DNA from: a virus
Reading direction: 5' to 3' (one strand)
Length of the DNA stretch: 24,016 nucleotides
Virus record (IMG/VR): IMGVR_UViG_3300013372_002243
Span: 1 to 24,016 of that record
The position numbers and the translations under genes are program-made. Position 1 is the stretch's first letter; the number at the start of each line of letters is the position of its first letter. Below, piece after piece: positions 6,730-12,046 of the stretch. The notes beneath the pieces are model-generated. The model had not been told where the DNA came from. It was given only the letters and a program-made list of their open reading frames with translations, and ran no database searches.

Positions 6730-6971
6730 TGACCGTCGATTCGAAGCGGCTGGACGAACTGCACGCGGCGACGGAACCAGTTGGTGAATACGAATGGGAG
6801 CGGGCTATAGACAACGCATGGCCTGCCATCTCCGCCGAACTGACACGGCTGCGGGAGTTCGCGCGGCGGGTCAGGGAGGCAGGCCGATTCCGCGACGACA
6901 CCAGCGTCGCCGGAACCGTGCTGCACTCAATCAACTGGCTCGATGACGAGATTAAGAAAGGCGGGGCGTGA
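6729..6971 (+). CDS. Hypothetical protein, 80 aa; donor-like copy of a duplicated tail
   Basis: It starts at the ATG overlapping the prior TGA. It has a helical middle (AWPAISAELTRLREFARRV) and a C-terminal tail TVLHSINWLDDEIKKGGA. A close relative of that tail, HNIGTAQQSIDWLDGQIKK, is preserved out of gene context about 280 bp downstream (7203-7271), which points to a past tandem duplication. Function unknown. Confidence 0.6.
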   Translation: MTVDSKRLDELHAATEPVGEYEWERAIDNAWPAISAELTRLREFARRVREAGRFRDDTSVAGTVLHSINWLDDEIKKGGA

Positions 6972-7201
6972 TGGCTAGGCGATTCAGCGTTCCGCAGATT
7001 GGAGACCGAGTGAGAGTCTTGTCGTTCAGCGATGCCGTGAGCGGTCTTGGAACAGTCGCGTATAGCAGTCGAAATCTGACGAAAACACGAGGACAATTCG
7101 AGGTGCTGTGGTGCGTGCGGCTCGACTCGCATCGTCGAGTGGTTGGGTTTCATCGGTCTATGATTCGGATCGTATACCGAAAGCGACAGCCCGCGAAATG
7201 A
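6971..7201 (+). CDS. Small basic beta-rich protein, 76 aa
   Basis: ATG 6971 shares its A with the previous stop (TGATG). A GTG at 6968 would add one residue. The product begins MARRFSVPQIGDRVRVLSFS and continues VAYSSRNLTKTRGQFEVLWCV, alternating beta-strand-like segments with basic turns in the manner of an SH3-like or KOW-type fold. It ends in a basic RIVYRKRQPAK tail. The nucleic-acid-binding reading is an inference from composition. No family is recognised. Confidence 0.58.
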   Translation: MARRFSVPQIGDRVRVLSFSDAVSGLGTVAYSSRNLTKTRGQFEVLWCVRLDSHRRVVGFHRSMIRIVYRKRQPAK

Positions 7202-7202
7202 A

Positions 7203-7271
7203 CACAACATCGGAACCGCGCAGCAATCAATCGACTGGCTCGACGGCCAGATCAAGAAAACAGGTGAGTGA
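7203..7271 (+). pseudogene. Remnant of a duplicated gene tail
   Basis: Between the genes at 6971 and 7271 lies a start-less coding remnant: HNIGTAQQSIDWLDGQIKK plus TGE, ending in TGA 7269-7271. It matches the C-terminus of the gene at 6729-6971 (TVLHSINWLDDEIKKGGA) in protein and DNA, down to the TGATGG junction with the next gene. Upstream in this frame there is a stop and no plausible start, so only the 3' end of the second copy survived. Confidence 0.55.
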
Positions 7272-7609
7272 TGGCGAACGAGTACACGGTGAACGTCCCG
7301 GCTGACGTGCGGTTCTTGGACAAGGTCTTCCGGGCTGGCATCGCGGCCGGTGGGAAACTCCCGAAGGGCGTGGCGGACACGTTCAAGCTGATTCACACGG
7401 GCGACGGGTGGCGGGTCGAAACGGCGACGGTAGGGCTTCACGGGGAGATCGCGGCGATGCGGTGGGCAAGCCGAATCAACACGCTGAGGACGCTGGTCTT
7501 GGACCCGGTGGACAAGCGGGCAACGACGCTGACTTTCGAGGGCGTGCGGTACACGGTGGCGGCGGCCAAGGACATGCTCGCCAGAATGGAAGCCGGGATG
7601 AGCTGTTGA
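7271..7609 (+). CDS. Hypothetical protein, 112 aa
   Basis: It starts at ATG 7271 (TGATGG junction; GTG at 7268 is the alternative). The N-terminal part, NEYTVNVPADVRFLDKVFRA, reads like strand-helix. The middle holds KLIHTGDGWRVETATVGLHG and a helix AAMRWASRINTLRTLVLDP, and the end is AAAKDMLARMEAGMSC. This is a compact alpha/beta domain of unknown function. It is the last gene before promoter copy B. Confidence 0.6.
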   Translation: MANEYTVNVPADVRFLDKVFRAGIAAGGKLPKGVADTFKLIHTGDGWRVETATVGLHGEIAAMRWASRINTLRTLVLDPVDKRATTLTFEGVRYTVAAAKDMLARMEAGMSC

Positions 7610-7620
7610 ACTATTTTCGA

Positions 7621-7725
7621 GATTCCGAAAAAACGCTGACGAATACGGTTGACGAATCTAGTGGCGGAGACGATACTACACGCAACGCGGTTGACGTGAC
7701 TGCGAACCCCGAACGGACGACGAAC
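7621..7725 (+). promoter_or_regulatory. Repeated promoter cassette, copy B
   Basis: GATTCCGAAAAAACGC (7621-7636) lies 28 nt upstream of -35 TTGACG (7649-7654), with a 17-nt spacer and -10 GATACT (7672-7677). The transcribed motif CAACGCGGTTGACGTGAC starts at 7683 and the leader box ACGGACGACGAAC is at 7713-7725. This is the best-conserved copy and serves the 59-aa gene at 7739. Confidence 0.78.
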
Positions 7726-7738
7726 TGAGGGAAACAGA

Positions 7739-7918
7739 ATGAAAACGAAAACGGCCTACCTGATCCGAAGCGGCACGATTCACAGTGCGGTCAACGTGAG
7801 CAACAAACTGCGGAGCTTCAAGGGATCGCGGCGGGCACTGCGGGCCGCGAAGCGGATGGGATTCACGGAAGCCTACGCGGCGAAAATGACGGTCGAGGCG
7901 GACGCTGTCCTCAAATGA
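7739..7918 (+). CDS. Small basic protein, 59 aa
   Basis: ATG 7739 follows GAGGG at a normal distance and stands directly behind promoter copy B. The product (MKTKTAYLIRSGTIHSAVNV, then SNKLRSFKGSRRALRAAKRM) is strongly basic with a helical GFTEAYAAKMTVEADAVLK end, so it probably binds nucleic acid or an acidic partner. No family is recognised. A hairpin of 11 base pairs follows 17 nt after the stop, so this may be a monocistronic early gene. Confidence 0.6.
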   Translation: MKTKTAYLIRSGTIHSAVNVSNKLRSFKGSRRALRAAKRMGFTEAYAAKMTVEADAVLK

Positions 7919-7935
7919 GGCGTACGGTTCAAACT

Positions 7936-7962
7936 GCCCGGTTCGCGACGTGCGGACCGGGC
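7936..7962 (+). terminator. GC hairpin after the 59-aa gene (terminator-like)
   Basis: GCCCGGT (7936-7942) pairs with ACCGGGC (7956-7962), extended inward by one T-G wobble and CGC/GCG around a 5-nt loop. The next bases are TATTCCT. It resembles the hairpin at 5717-5741 in sequence and context: after a stop codon and just before the leader box (ACGGATGACGAA, 7970). Confidence 0.5.
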
Positions 7963-7990
7963 TATTCCTACGGATGACGAAAGGGGCGAC

Positions 7991-8215
7991 ATGACGATTC
8001 AAGCGGTGACGGCGAAGAACACGACGGAGGAGGACGGCTTCCGATTCTTGACGGAGGCTTCGACAATCGGCTGCTCGCCCGGTTGCGTTCCGGCAAAGCT
8101 GGTGACGACGCTGGGGAACGGGCAGCCTCTGACTCTGGTGGAAATCGACGAGGACGGGACGGCACGCTATCGCCAAAATCTCGGGTGCGTGCGGCTTATC
8201 CTGATCAACGACTGA
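7991..8215 (+). CDS. Hypothetical protein, 74 aa
   Basis: ATG 7991 is preceded by the leader box and AAAGGGG. The product has a beta-rich second half (LTLVEIDEDGTARYRQNLG, CVRLILIND) and three Cys residues, two of them in STIGCSPGCVPAKL. The spacing C-X3-C plus a later Cys is not a recognised zinc motif. Its function is unknown. The stop TGA is followed within a few bases by another leader box and the next gene. Confidence 0.58.
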   Translation: MTIQAVTAKNTTEEDGFRFLTEASTIGCSPGCVPAKLVTTLGNGQPLTLVEIDEDGTARYRQNLGCVRLILIND

Positions 8216-8230
8216 CGGACGACGAAAGGG
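8215..8230 (+). repeat. Leader box plus Shine-Dalgarno (ACGGACGACGAAAGGG)
   Basis: This is an exact leader box fused to a GAAAGGG ribosome-binding site, filling the whole 22-nt gap between two genes. Because it occurs here without a promoter, the box cannot simply be part of the promoter cassette; it travels with translation starts. Confidence 0.6.
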
Positions 8231-8237
8231 ACTTGCG

Positions 8238-8522
8238 ATGATGACTTCAACGGGTTTCCAGATGGCGGTGGCAAGGACGATGGACCGGATGACTGAGTCC
8301 GAACGTCAAGCGGTACGTGAGGCAATCCGGGGCGGGTCGCGGCCAACAGAGCTGTGCCGCTACCGGGAGGGCGGACCGCTGGTCTTGCGATGCGAGGTTC
8401 CGGCCTCGTGGCGGAAGCTGGAGGTCTTCCAGAACGCTCGGGATCTCAACTGCACGATCCCGGCTGACAAGGAGGCGGCGACAATTGCGTGGTTCAATAC
8501 TTTGAAAGGTGGTGTGCGATGA
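8238..8522 (+). CDS. Hypothetical protein, 94 aa
   Basis: ATG 8238 lies 7 nt after the leader box/GAAAGGG. The product begins MMTSTGFQMAVARTMDRMTE, a helical charged segment, followed by LCRYREGGPLVLRCEVPASW, which is strand-like, and a helical end DKEAATIAWFNTLKGG. No family is recognised. Its TGA (8520-8522) overlaps the next ATG (8519), so the following gene is translationally coupled. Confidence 0.6.
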   Translation: MMTSTGFQMAVARTMDRMTESERQAVREAIRGGSRPTELCRYREGGPLVLRCEVPASWRKLEVFQNARDLNCTIPADKEAATIAWFNTLKGGVR

Positions 8523-8740
8523 TCGGAATCGGAACGACGGTCGAGGTGGCGGGGGTCAAGGATGCTGTGGTAGTGGGCTTGATCCGCAAGGGGACGCGGA
8601 CCCGCAAGGCACTGTGGCAAATCACGTACACGGTGGACGACCAGTTTGAGCGGGACAATCCGACGGGCAAGCGGTATTCGCAGCCACGTTTCGAGAACGA
8701 GCTGAAAGAAATATCCGGGGAGCCGGTTCCGTCGTTGTGA
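8519..8740 (+). CDS. Small beta-rich hypothetical protein, 73 aa
   Basis: It starts at ATG 8519 in an ATGA overlap. The product, MIGIGTTVEVAGVKDAVVVG then TRKALWQITYTVDDQFERD, has the strand-turn-strand pattern of a small SH3-like barrel with an acidic/basic tail. A longer frame reaches back to 8489 but would overlap the previous gene further. Function unknown. It is the last gene before the 188-nt inverted-repeat element. Confidence 0.58.
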   Translation: MIGIGTTVEVAGVKDAVVVGLIRKGTRTRKALWQITYTVDDQFERDNPTGKRYSQPRFENELKEISGEPVPSL

Positions 8741-8759
8741 CGGCCGGGCGATTGAGGAT

Positions 8760-8947
8760 GAGGCCAAAAACTTCGCCGCTTCGATGATCGTGAGCGATCC
8801 GCGACACCGATAAGCGAGTCCGGGAAAGGCGTCAGGTCGAGGGATGCTTCGTAATGCCTGAAAGCCCCGGCGGGAGTGGCTCACGGTGACACGTCCGACA
8901 GGACGAGATGCTAGTAGACTCCAAGAAGCGGCGAAGTTTTTGGCCTC
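8760..8947 (+). ncRNA. 188-nt element closed by a perfect 23-bp stem (structured RNA or MITE)
   Basis: The 242-nt gap between genes contains an exact 23-bp inverted repeat: 8760-8782 (begins GAGGCCAAAAACTTC) and 8925-8947 (ends GAAGTTTTTGGCCTC). The interior folds further. GATCG/CGATC pair at 8786-8799 with a 4-nt loop. A compound stem has CCGG 8820-8823 with 8867-8870, GGC 8828-8830 with GCC 8864-8866, and CAGG 8833-8836 with CCTG 8857-8860. CGTCC/GGACG pair at 8892-8905 around GACA. GAGTC 8816-8820 can also pair with GACTC 8917-8921. This fits a multibranched noncoding RNA. A miniature transposable element with terminal inverted repeats is the alternative; no clear target-site duplication is seen. 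Confidence 0.6.
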
Positions 8948-8982
8948 GTGATGTGTGGGAAACTTCAAAAAAAGGGTGCAAG

Positions 8983-9501
8983 ATGACGATTCAACTGCCG
9001 ACGGTACACTTGAACGGAACGAGCAAAGCGGAGCTGCTGGAAACGCTGGGCGAGGCGTCGGAAGCCTTGGACGCGGCCTTTCGGGCGGTCAAGCAAACGG
9101 GGCCGAACGGTCGAGACTATTACCCGCAAGGGCCGGGTGAGATGGCGAGGGCGGTGACGGAACACGACAGCCGTCTTCGGCGGATCGACGATCTCAAGGC
9201 GGAGATCGAAGCCTTGGTGGAAGGAATTGAGGACGGAGGGGCACTGCACGACCGGGCGACGGTCCCGACTCCGGCCCGTCGTAGTGACGATCCGGGGAAG
9301 GTCTACTGGACGGCCCGCATCGGTGTGGATCGTCTGTGGGTGATCGACGGCTACTGTCTTGAGTCTCACGGGCTGACGCGGGTGTTGTCGGACGACGCGA
9401 GCTTTTCGCGGTCCGGTGAGATCGTGGCGGAGATCGAAGCGGGGCCGGACCGTGCGGAATGCCTTGAGATCGCGGCCGAAGCGTGCGAGGGGGATCTGTG
9501 A
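8983..9501 (+). CDS. Conserved phage hypothetical protein, 172 aa
   Basis: ATG 8983 is preceded by AAAAAAAGGGTG. A longer frame from 8908 would code through the 3' arm of the inverted repeat and is less likely. The N-terminus LPTVHLNGTSKAELLETLGE and the following RDYYPQG/ARAVTEHDSRLRRIDDL resemble a hypothetical protein common in phage and prophage early regions, whose function I do not know. Residues about 105-172 (GKVYWTARIGVDRLWVIDGY onward) look like a separate beta-rich domain. The first half is probably helical. Confidence 0.65.
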   Translation: MTIQLPTVHLNGTSKAELLETLGEASEALDAAFRAVKQTGPNGRDYYPQGPGEMARAVTEHDSRLRRIDDLKAEIEALVEGIEDGGALHDRATVPTPARRSDDPGKVYWTARIGVDRLWVIDGYCLESHGLTRVLSDDASFSRSGEIVAEIEAGPDRAECLEIAAEACEGDL

Positions 9502-9728
9502 ACGGCGAAGTGAAAGAACGGTTGCGGCTGCTTGAACGCGATCACGAGCCGGATGGCTGGCCCGCCGTAAGGATGGGAGACATCTCGGCAGTGCTGGACA
9601 TGCTGGCAGCGGTGACGAGTGAAAATCAATGCCTTCTCGCAATGGTGGACAACTGCTTGCGCCGGTTGATCCGCGCATCCGAAACCAAGAAAACGAAACG
9701 GCGAAAGCCGGGGAAGGCGAGACGATGA
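9498..9728 (+). CDS. Hypothetical protein, 76 aa
   Basis: It starts at GTG 9498 overlapping the previous TGA (GTGA), with GAGGGGG just upstream. The N-terminal part, VKERLRLLERDHEPDGWPAV, is followed by a helical stretch LAAVTSENQCLLAMVDNCLR and a highly basic tail (ETKKTKRRKPGKARR), which suggests nucleic-acid contact. Its stop overlaps the next ATG (ATGA). Function unknown. Confidence 0.58.
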   Translation: MNGEVKERLRLLERDHEPDGWPAVRMGDISAVLDMLAAVTSENQCLLAMVDNCLRRLIRASETKKTKRRKPGKARR

Positions 9729-10057
9729 ACGAAACGCGACGAATCCCGCTGAACGTGCATCACTTCGTCCGGGACGGAATGCACAGAACTGACGCCGGGC
9801 TATTGGAGATCGAAGAACTGAACGAGATGGTCAACGACGCTTTGACGAACGGGGATCGCAAGCGGGCCGAAAAAGTGGCGACGGAAGCGGCGGCGATGGT
9901 GTCGCTGGCTCCGGAGGCGTGGGCGGTGCTGGAGAGGATAGAGCTTGTCCGGCGTGGGTTCGATAAGTTCTCCGGACCGGAACTCTTCGAGGTCGTGAAC
10001 GATCTGTTGAAGCGGCGGGACACGGCGGCCGGTGGGTCGGTGAAACTGTTTCGCTGA
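9725..10057 (+). CDS. Hypothetical helical protein, 110 aa
   Basis: ATG 9725 overlaps the previous stop. After RIPLNVHHFVRDGMHRTDAG the protein is almost all helical, with repeated acidic/basic heptad-like segments (LLEIEELNEMVNDALTNGDR, AEKVATEAAAMVSLAPEAW). No catalytic motif or family is recognised. Its TGA at 10055-10057 overlaps the first bases of promoter copy C. Confidence 0.6.
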   Translation: MNETRRIPLNVHHFVRDGMHRTDAGLLEIEELNEMVNDALTNGDRKRAEKVATEAAAMVSLAPEAWAVLERIELVRRGFDKFSGPELFEVVNDLLKRRDTAAGGSVKLFR

Positions 10058-10160
10058 TTCCGAAAAAAACACGCGGATTGATGTGGACAAACGAACGCGG
10101 GGAGACGATACTCCCTACATGCAACCAACGCGGTTGCGACAAACCGAACGGACGACGAAC
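10056..10160 (+). promoter_or_regulatory. Repeated promoter cassette, copy C
   Basis: GATTCCGAAAAAAAC (from 10056) lies 28 nt upstream of -35 TGGACA (10084-10089), with a 17-nt spacer and -10 GATACT (10107-10112). The downstream motif CAACGCGGTTG is at 10126-10136. Here it is flanked to give a perfect inverted repeat GCAACC (10121-10126)/GGTTGC (10132-10137). The leader box ACGGACGACGAAC is at 10148-10160. It serves the 56-aa gene at 10171. Confidence 0.75.
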
Positions 10161-10170
10161 GGGGACCACG

Positions 10171-10341
10171 ATGAACAATTTCTCGGAATGCTGGGTTGAG
10201 GCGAAGGCTGCCGAATTGATCGGGAAGATCAAGCGATCACAATGGGCGGAGTCGTGCTTCGCGGATGTCCGAAGATTCATGGCCGAGGGGTATGCTTCTG
10301 ACGTGGCGATGGCGATGTCGTGGGGTTATTGGGGACGCTGA
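10171..10341 (+). CDS. Hypothetical protein, 56 aa
   Basis: ATG 10171 lies just behind promoter copy C and its leader box. Upstream codons in the same frame belong to the promoter and are not counted. The product, MNNFSECWVEAKAAELIGKI onward, is helical and ends in an aromatic/Met-rich stretch (DVAMAMSWGYWGR). No family is recognised; it may be a small host-takeover protein, judged by context only. Confidence 0.5.
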   Translation: MNNFSECWVEAKAAELIGKIKRSQWAESCFADVRRFMAEGYASDVAMAMSWGYWGR

Positions 10342-10380
10342 ATGAAAAGACTCGGCCGCAACGTGCGGACGGGTCGTTCG

Positions 10381-10402
10381 ACGGAAGACGACGAACAGGG
10401 GG
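10381..10402 (+). repeat. Expanded leader box before gene 10410
   Basis: ACGGAAGACGACGAACAGGG starts at 10381: the leader box with a 3-nt insertion, followed by a G-run that serves as ribosome-binding site. No promoter cassette precedes it. Just upstream CCGCAACGTGCGG forms a small hairpin. Confidence 0.5.
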
Positions 10403-10409
10403 CGAAAAG

Positions 10410-10631
10410 ATGCTGACGACTTTGAAAACCTATCGGAATCGCGAGTCGACCACGAAGGTCGCTGTCATTATGGACGGCCAGTGCGTGGGCCTCAATGTGC
10501 AGGCAGGGACGTGCGTGCGCCGGACGGTCAACGGCGGATACGCGGTGATCAGGACGGCGGGGGATCGGCTTGTCTGCGTGTTCCTGAATGAGGGCGACGC
10601 CCGCCGGTACAACTCGGCACTCCGTGGCTGA
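10410..10631 (+). CDS. Hypothetical protein, 73 aa
   Basis: ATG 10410 follows the expanded leader box. The product (MLTTLKTYRNRESTTKVAVI, MDGQCVGLNVQAGTCVRRTV, NGGYAVIRTAGDRLVCVFLN) alternates short strands and turns, with three Cys residues, and ends EGDARRYNSALRG. It looks like a small folded beta-rich domain of unknown function. Promoter copy D begins 15 nt after its stop. Confidence 0.58.
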   Translation: MLTTLKTYRNRESTTKVAVIMDGQCVGLNVQAGTCVRRTVNGGYAVIRTAGDRLVCVFLNEGDARRYNSALRG

Positions 10632-10646
10632 AAGCGGGGTCGGAAA

Positions 10647-10755
10647 GATTCCAAGAAAAACGCGGGCGAGTTCCGTTGACTCTGTGGAGTGGCGAGCGTA
10701 TAAATAGACCAACGCGGTTGACGTGACCGCAATCCTAAACGGACGACGAAAGGGG
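10647..10755 (+). promoter_or_regulatory. Repeated promoter cassette, copy D
   Basis: GATTCCAAGAAAAACGC (10647-10663) lies 29 nt upstream of -35 TTGACT (10676-10681), with a 17-nt spacer and -10 TATAAA (10699-10704), the most consensus-like -10 of the set. The transcribed motif CAACGCGGTTGACGTGAC starts at 10710. Leader box plus ribosome-binding site ACGGACGACGAAAGGGG is at 10739-10755. It drives the genes at 10762 and 10959. Confidence 0.78.
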
Positions 10756-10761
10756 CAAACG

Positions 10762-10962
10762 ATGAAACGCGAAACGCACGGCAAGTTCGAGATTGAAGTG
10801 AGTGGACCGGGCGGCCGATCCGGTGGCAAGGTGTGGGTCCGGTTCGTGGATACGGCGAGCAAAAGCCGCGTCGCGAACGTGGGTGAACTGCTCGAGCCGT
10901 CTGCCGTCGAGGGCCGGATCGCTAAGTTCAAGGCCAAGCATCCGGTGGAGGTGATGGCGTGA
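10762..10962 (+). CDS. Hypothetical protein, 66 aa
   Basis: ATG 10762 stands behind promoter copy D and an AAAGGGG site. The product (MKRETHGKFEIEVSGPGGRS, GGKVWVRFVDTASKSRVANV) is beta-rich with a helical basic end (EGRIAKFKAKHPVEVMA). No family is recognised. Its TGA overlaps the GTG start of the next gene (GTGA), so the two form a small operon under the strongest-looking promoter in the island. Confidence 0.6.
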   Translation: MKRETHGKFEIEVSGPGGRSGGKVWVRFVDTASKSRVANVGELLEPSAVEGRIAKFKAKHPVEVMA

Positions 10963-11213
10963 GCAAGAAACAACGAAGGGCGAGGCAGTATCGATTGAAG
11001 GAGGCTCTGCTGCTGGCGTCGGGGTACGGGTTCTCCGTGATGTCAATTGGGTGCGATTACGTGGAACGCGGCCGGGTGGTGGCGGATCGCCTTGTGACGC
11101 TTCATCAGGACTGGACCTCGAAGGGGCACGAGTTCGTGAAGGTCCGGCTGGCTCGTGGGAAGTGGGCCGGGGAGGACATTGGCGGGCTTTACCGGGCGGA
11201 CGGCGTACCGTGA
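10959..11213 (+). CDS. Hypothetical basic protein, 84 aa
   Basis: It starts at GTG 10959 in a GTGA overlap. The N-terminus is very basic (MSKKQRRARQYRLKEALLLA), followed by a mixed segment YGFSVMSIGCDYVERGRVVA and an ending rich in Lys/Arg/Gly (VKVRLARGKWAGEDIGGLY). A nucleic-acid-associated role is plausible but unproven. It is the last gene of the island; the modification operon's own promoter follows 4 nt after the stop. Confidence 0.58.
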   Translation: MSKKQRRARQYRLKEALLLASGYGFSVMSIGCDYVERGRVVADRLVTLHQDWTSKGHEFVKVRLARGKWAGEDIGGLYRADGVP

Positions 11214-11217
11214 GTCC

Positions 11218-11246
11218 TTGACGGCAGCGGATCGGAAGTCGATGAT
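11218..11246 (+). promoter_or_regulatory. Sigma-70-type promoter of the 7-deazaguanine operon
   Basis: -35 TTGACG (11218-11223), 17-nt spacer, -10 GATGAT (11241-11246), 36 nt before the ATG of the ParB-like gene. It lacks the GATTCC upstream box and the downstream motif of the island promoters, so it is probably regulated differently. Confidence 0.55.
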
Positions 11247-11281
11247 CGCACGAAGAACTGAACTCGTGCGGGGGTCGGCTG

Positions 11282-12046
11282 ATGGTAATTCGTGATCGGA
11301 TCAAAGAACTGCGTCGCGTCCCAGCTTCGTCGCTGGTGGTGAATCCTGAGAACTGGCGGGAGCATCCGCCGGAGCAGCGGGCCGCGTTGCGGGCTGTCCT
11401 CGAAGCCATCGGCTTCGCCGGGGCGGAACTGACGGTGGAGCTGCCAGACGGTCGCTTGATGCTGATCGACGGCCATCTGCGCCGTGAGGAAGCTGGCGAC
11501 CAGATCGTCCCCGTCCTCGTGACGGACCTGACGGAGAACGAGGCCCGCGAGATGCTGGCGACGTTCGACCCAATCGGAGCGATGGCGACCACGAACTCGG
11601 CGGCTGTTGACGCCCTGCTTGGGAAGGTCCAGCTCGAAAGCCCGGCGTTGAAGGAAATGTTCCGCCGGTTGTCGGATGACGCGAAAGACGTCGAGCGATC
11701 CCAACGCATCGAAGATCCGGATGGCGAGACGCTGGACCGGCTCCGCGTGACGGAAGGCTACAAGCCGCGTCACGAAGTCAAACGCGGGGAGGTGTTCCGA
11801 ATCTCCGACCGCCATTTCGTCGCGTGTCTGGACGTGATGAACGACTGGCGGGTGTGGGGCCGGTTCCTTGAGATGTGCGGGGACGCGGCGATGTTCTGCC
11901 CGTACGGCGGCCCGCTCGTGCTACTGACGGCGACGGCGAAGGTCCGGCCGGTCGTGATTGTCCATCCGCTGCCGTTCGTGTGCGGGGTGATTCTGGACTG
12001 GGTGGAGGATGCCAGCGGGCCGGAGGCGATCACGAACTATGCCTAA
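11282..12046 (+). CDS. ParB/Srx-like domain protein with reduced C-terminal domain
   Basis: A 254-residue protein. Residues about 8-80 form a ParB/Srx-like N-terminal domain: PASSLVVNPENWREHPPEQR, then the ELPDGRLMLIDGHLRREEAG core with the GH-R signature, and VPVLVTDLTENEAREMLATF. The helical linker that usually follows is present. In many phage proteins this domain is fused to an adenine methyltransferase; here the C-terminal part (GEVFRISDRHFVACLDVMND and after) keeps the lead-in but I see no DPPY-type motif. It opens the deazaguanine operon and overlaps the transglycosylase start by 8 nt. It could guide the modification machinery to DNA. Confidence 0.72.
   Translation: MVIRDRIKELRRVPASSLVVNPENWREHPPEQRAALRAVLEAIGFAGAELTVELPDGRLMLIDGHLRREEAGDQIVPVLVTDLTENEAREMLATFDPIGAMATTNSAAVDALLGKVQLESPALKEMFRRLSDDAKDVERSQRIEDPDGETLDRLRVTEGYKPRHEVKRGEVFRISDRHFVACLDVMNDWRVWGRFLEMCGDAAMFCPYGGPLVLLTATAKVRPVVIVHPLPFVCGVILDWVEDASGPEAITNYA

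Noticed and set aside
8760-8947. Retron msr-msd or tRNA-like element
   Set aside because: No reverse transcriptase is present, and no acceptor stem with T- and anticodon-arm consensus can be drawn. The generic structured-RNA/MITE call is safer.
5291-10755. CRISPR-like array
   Set aside because: The repeated blocks are four promoter cassettes separated by genes, not short repeats with equal spacers.
11282-12046. DNA methyltransferase call for the ParB-like protein
   Set aside because: No DPPY, NPPY or SAM-binding FxGxG motif can be seen in the C-terminal part.
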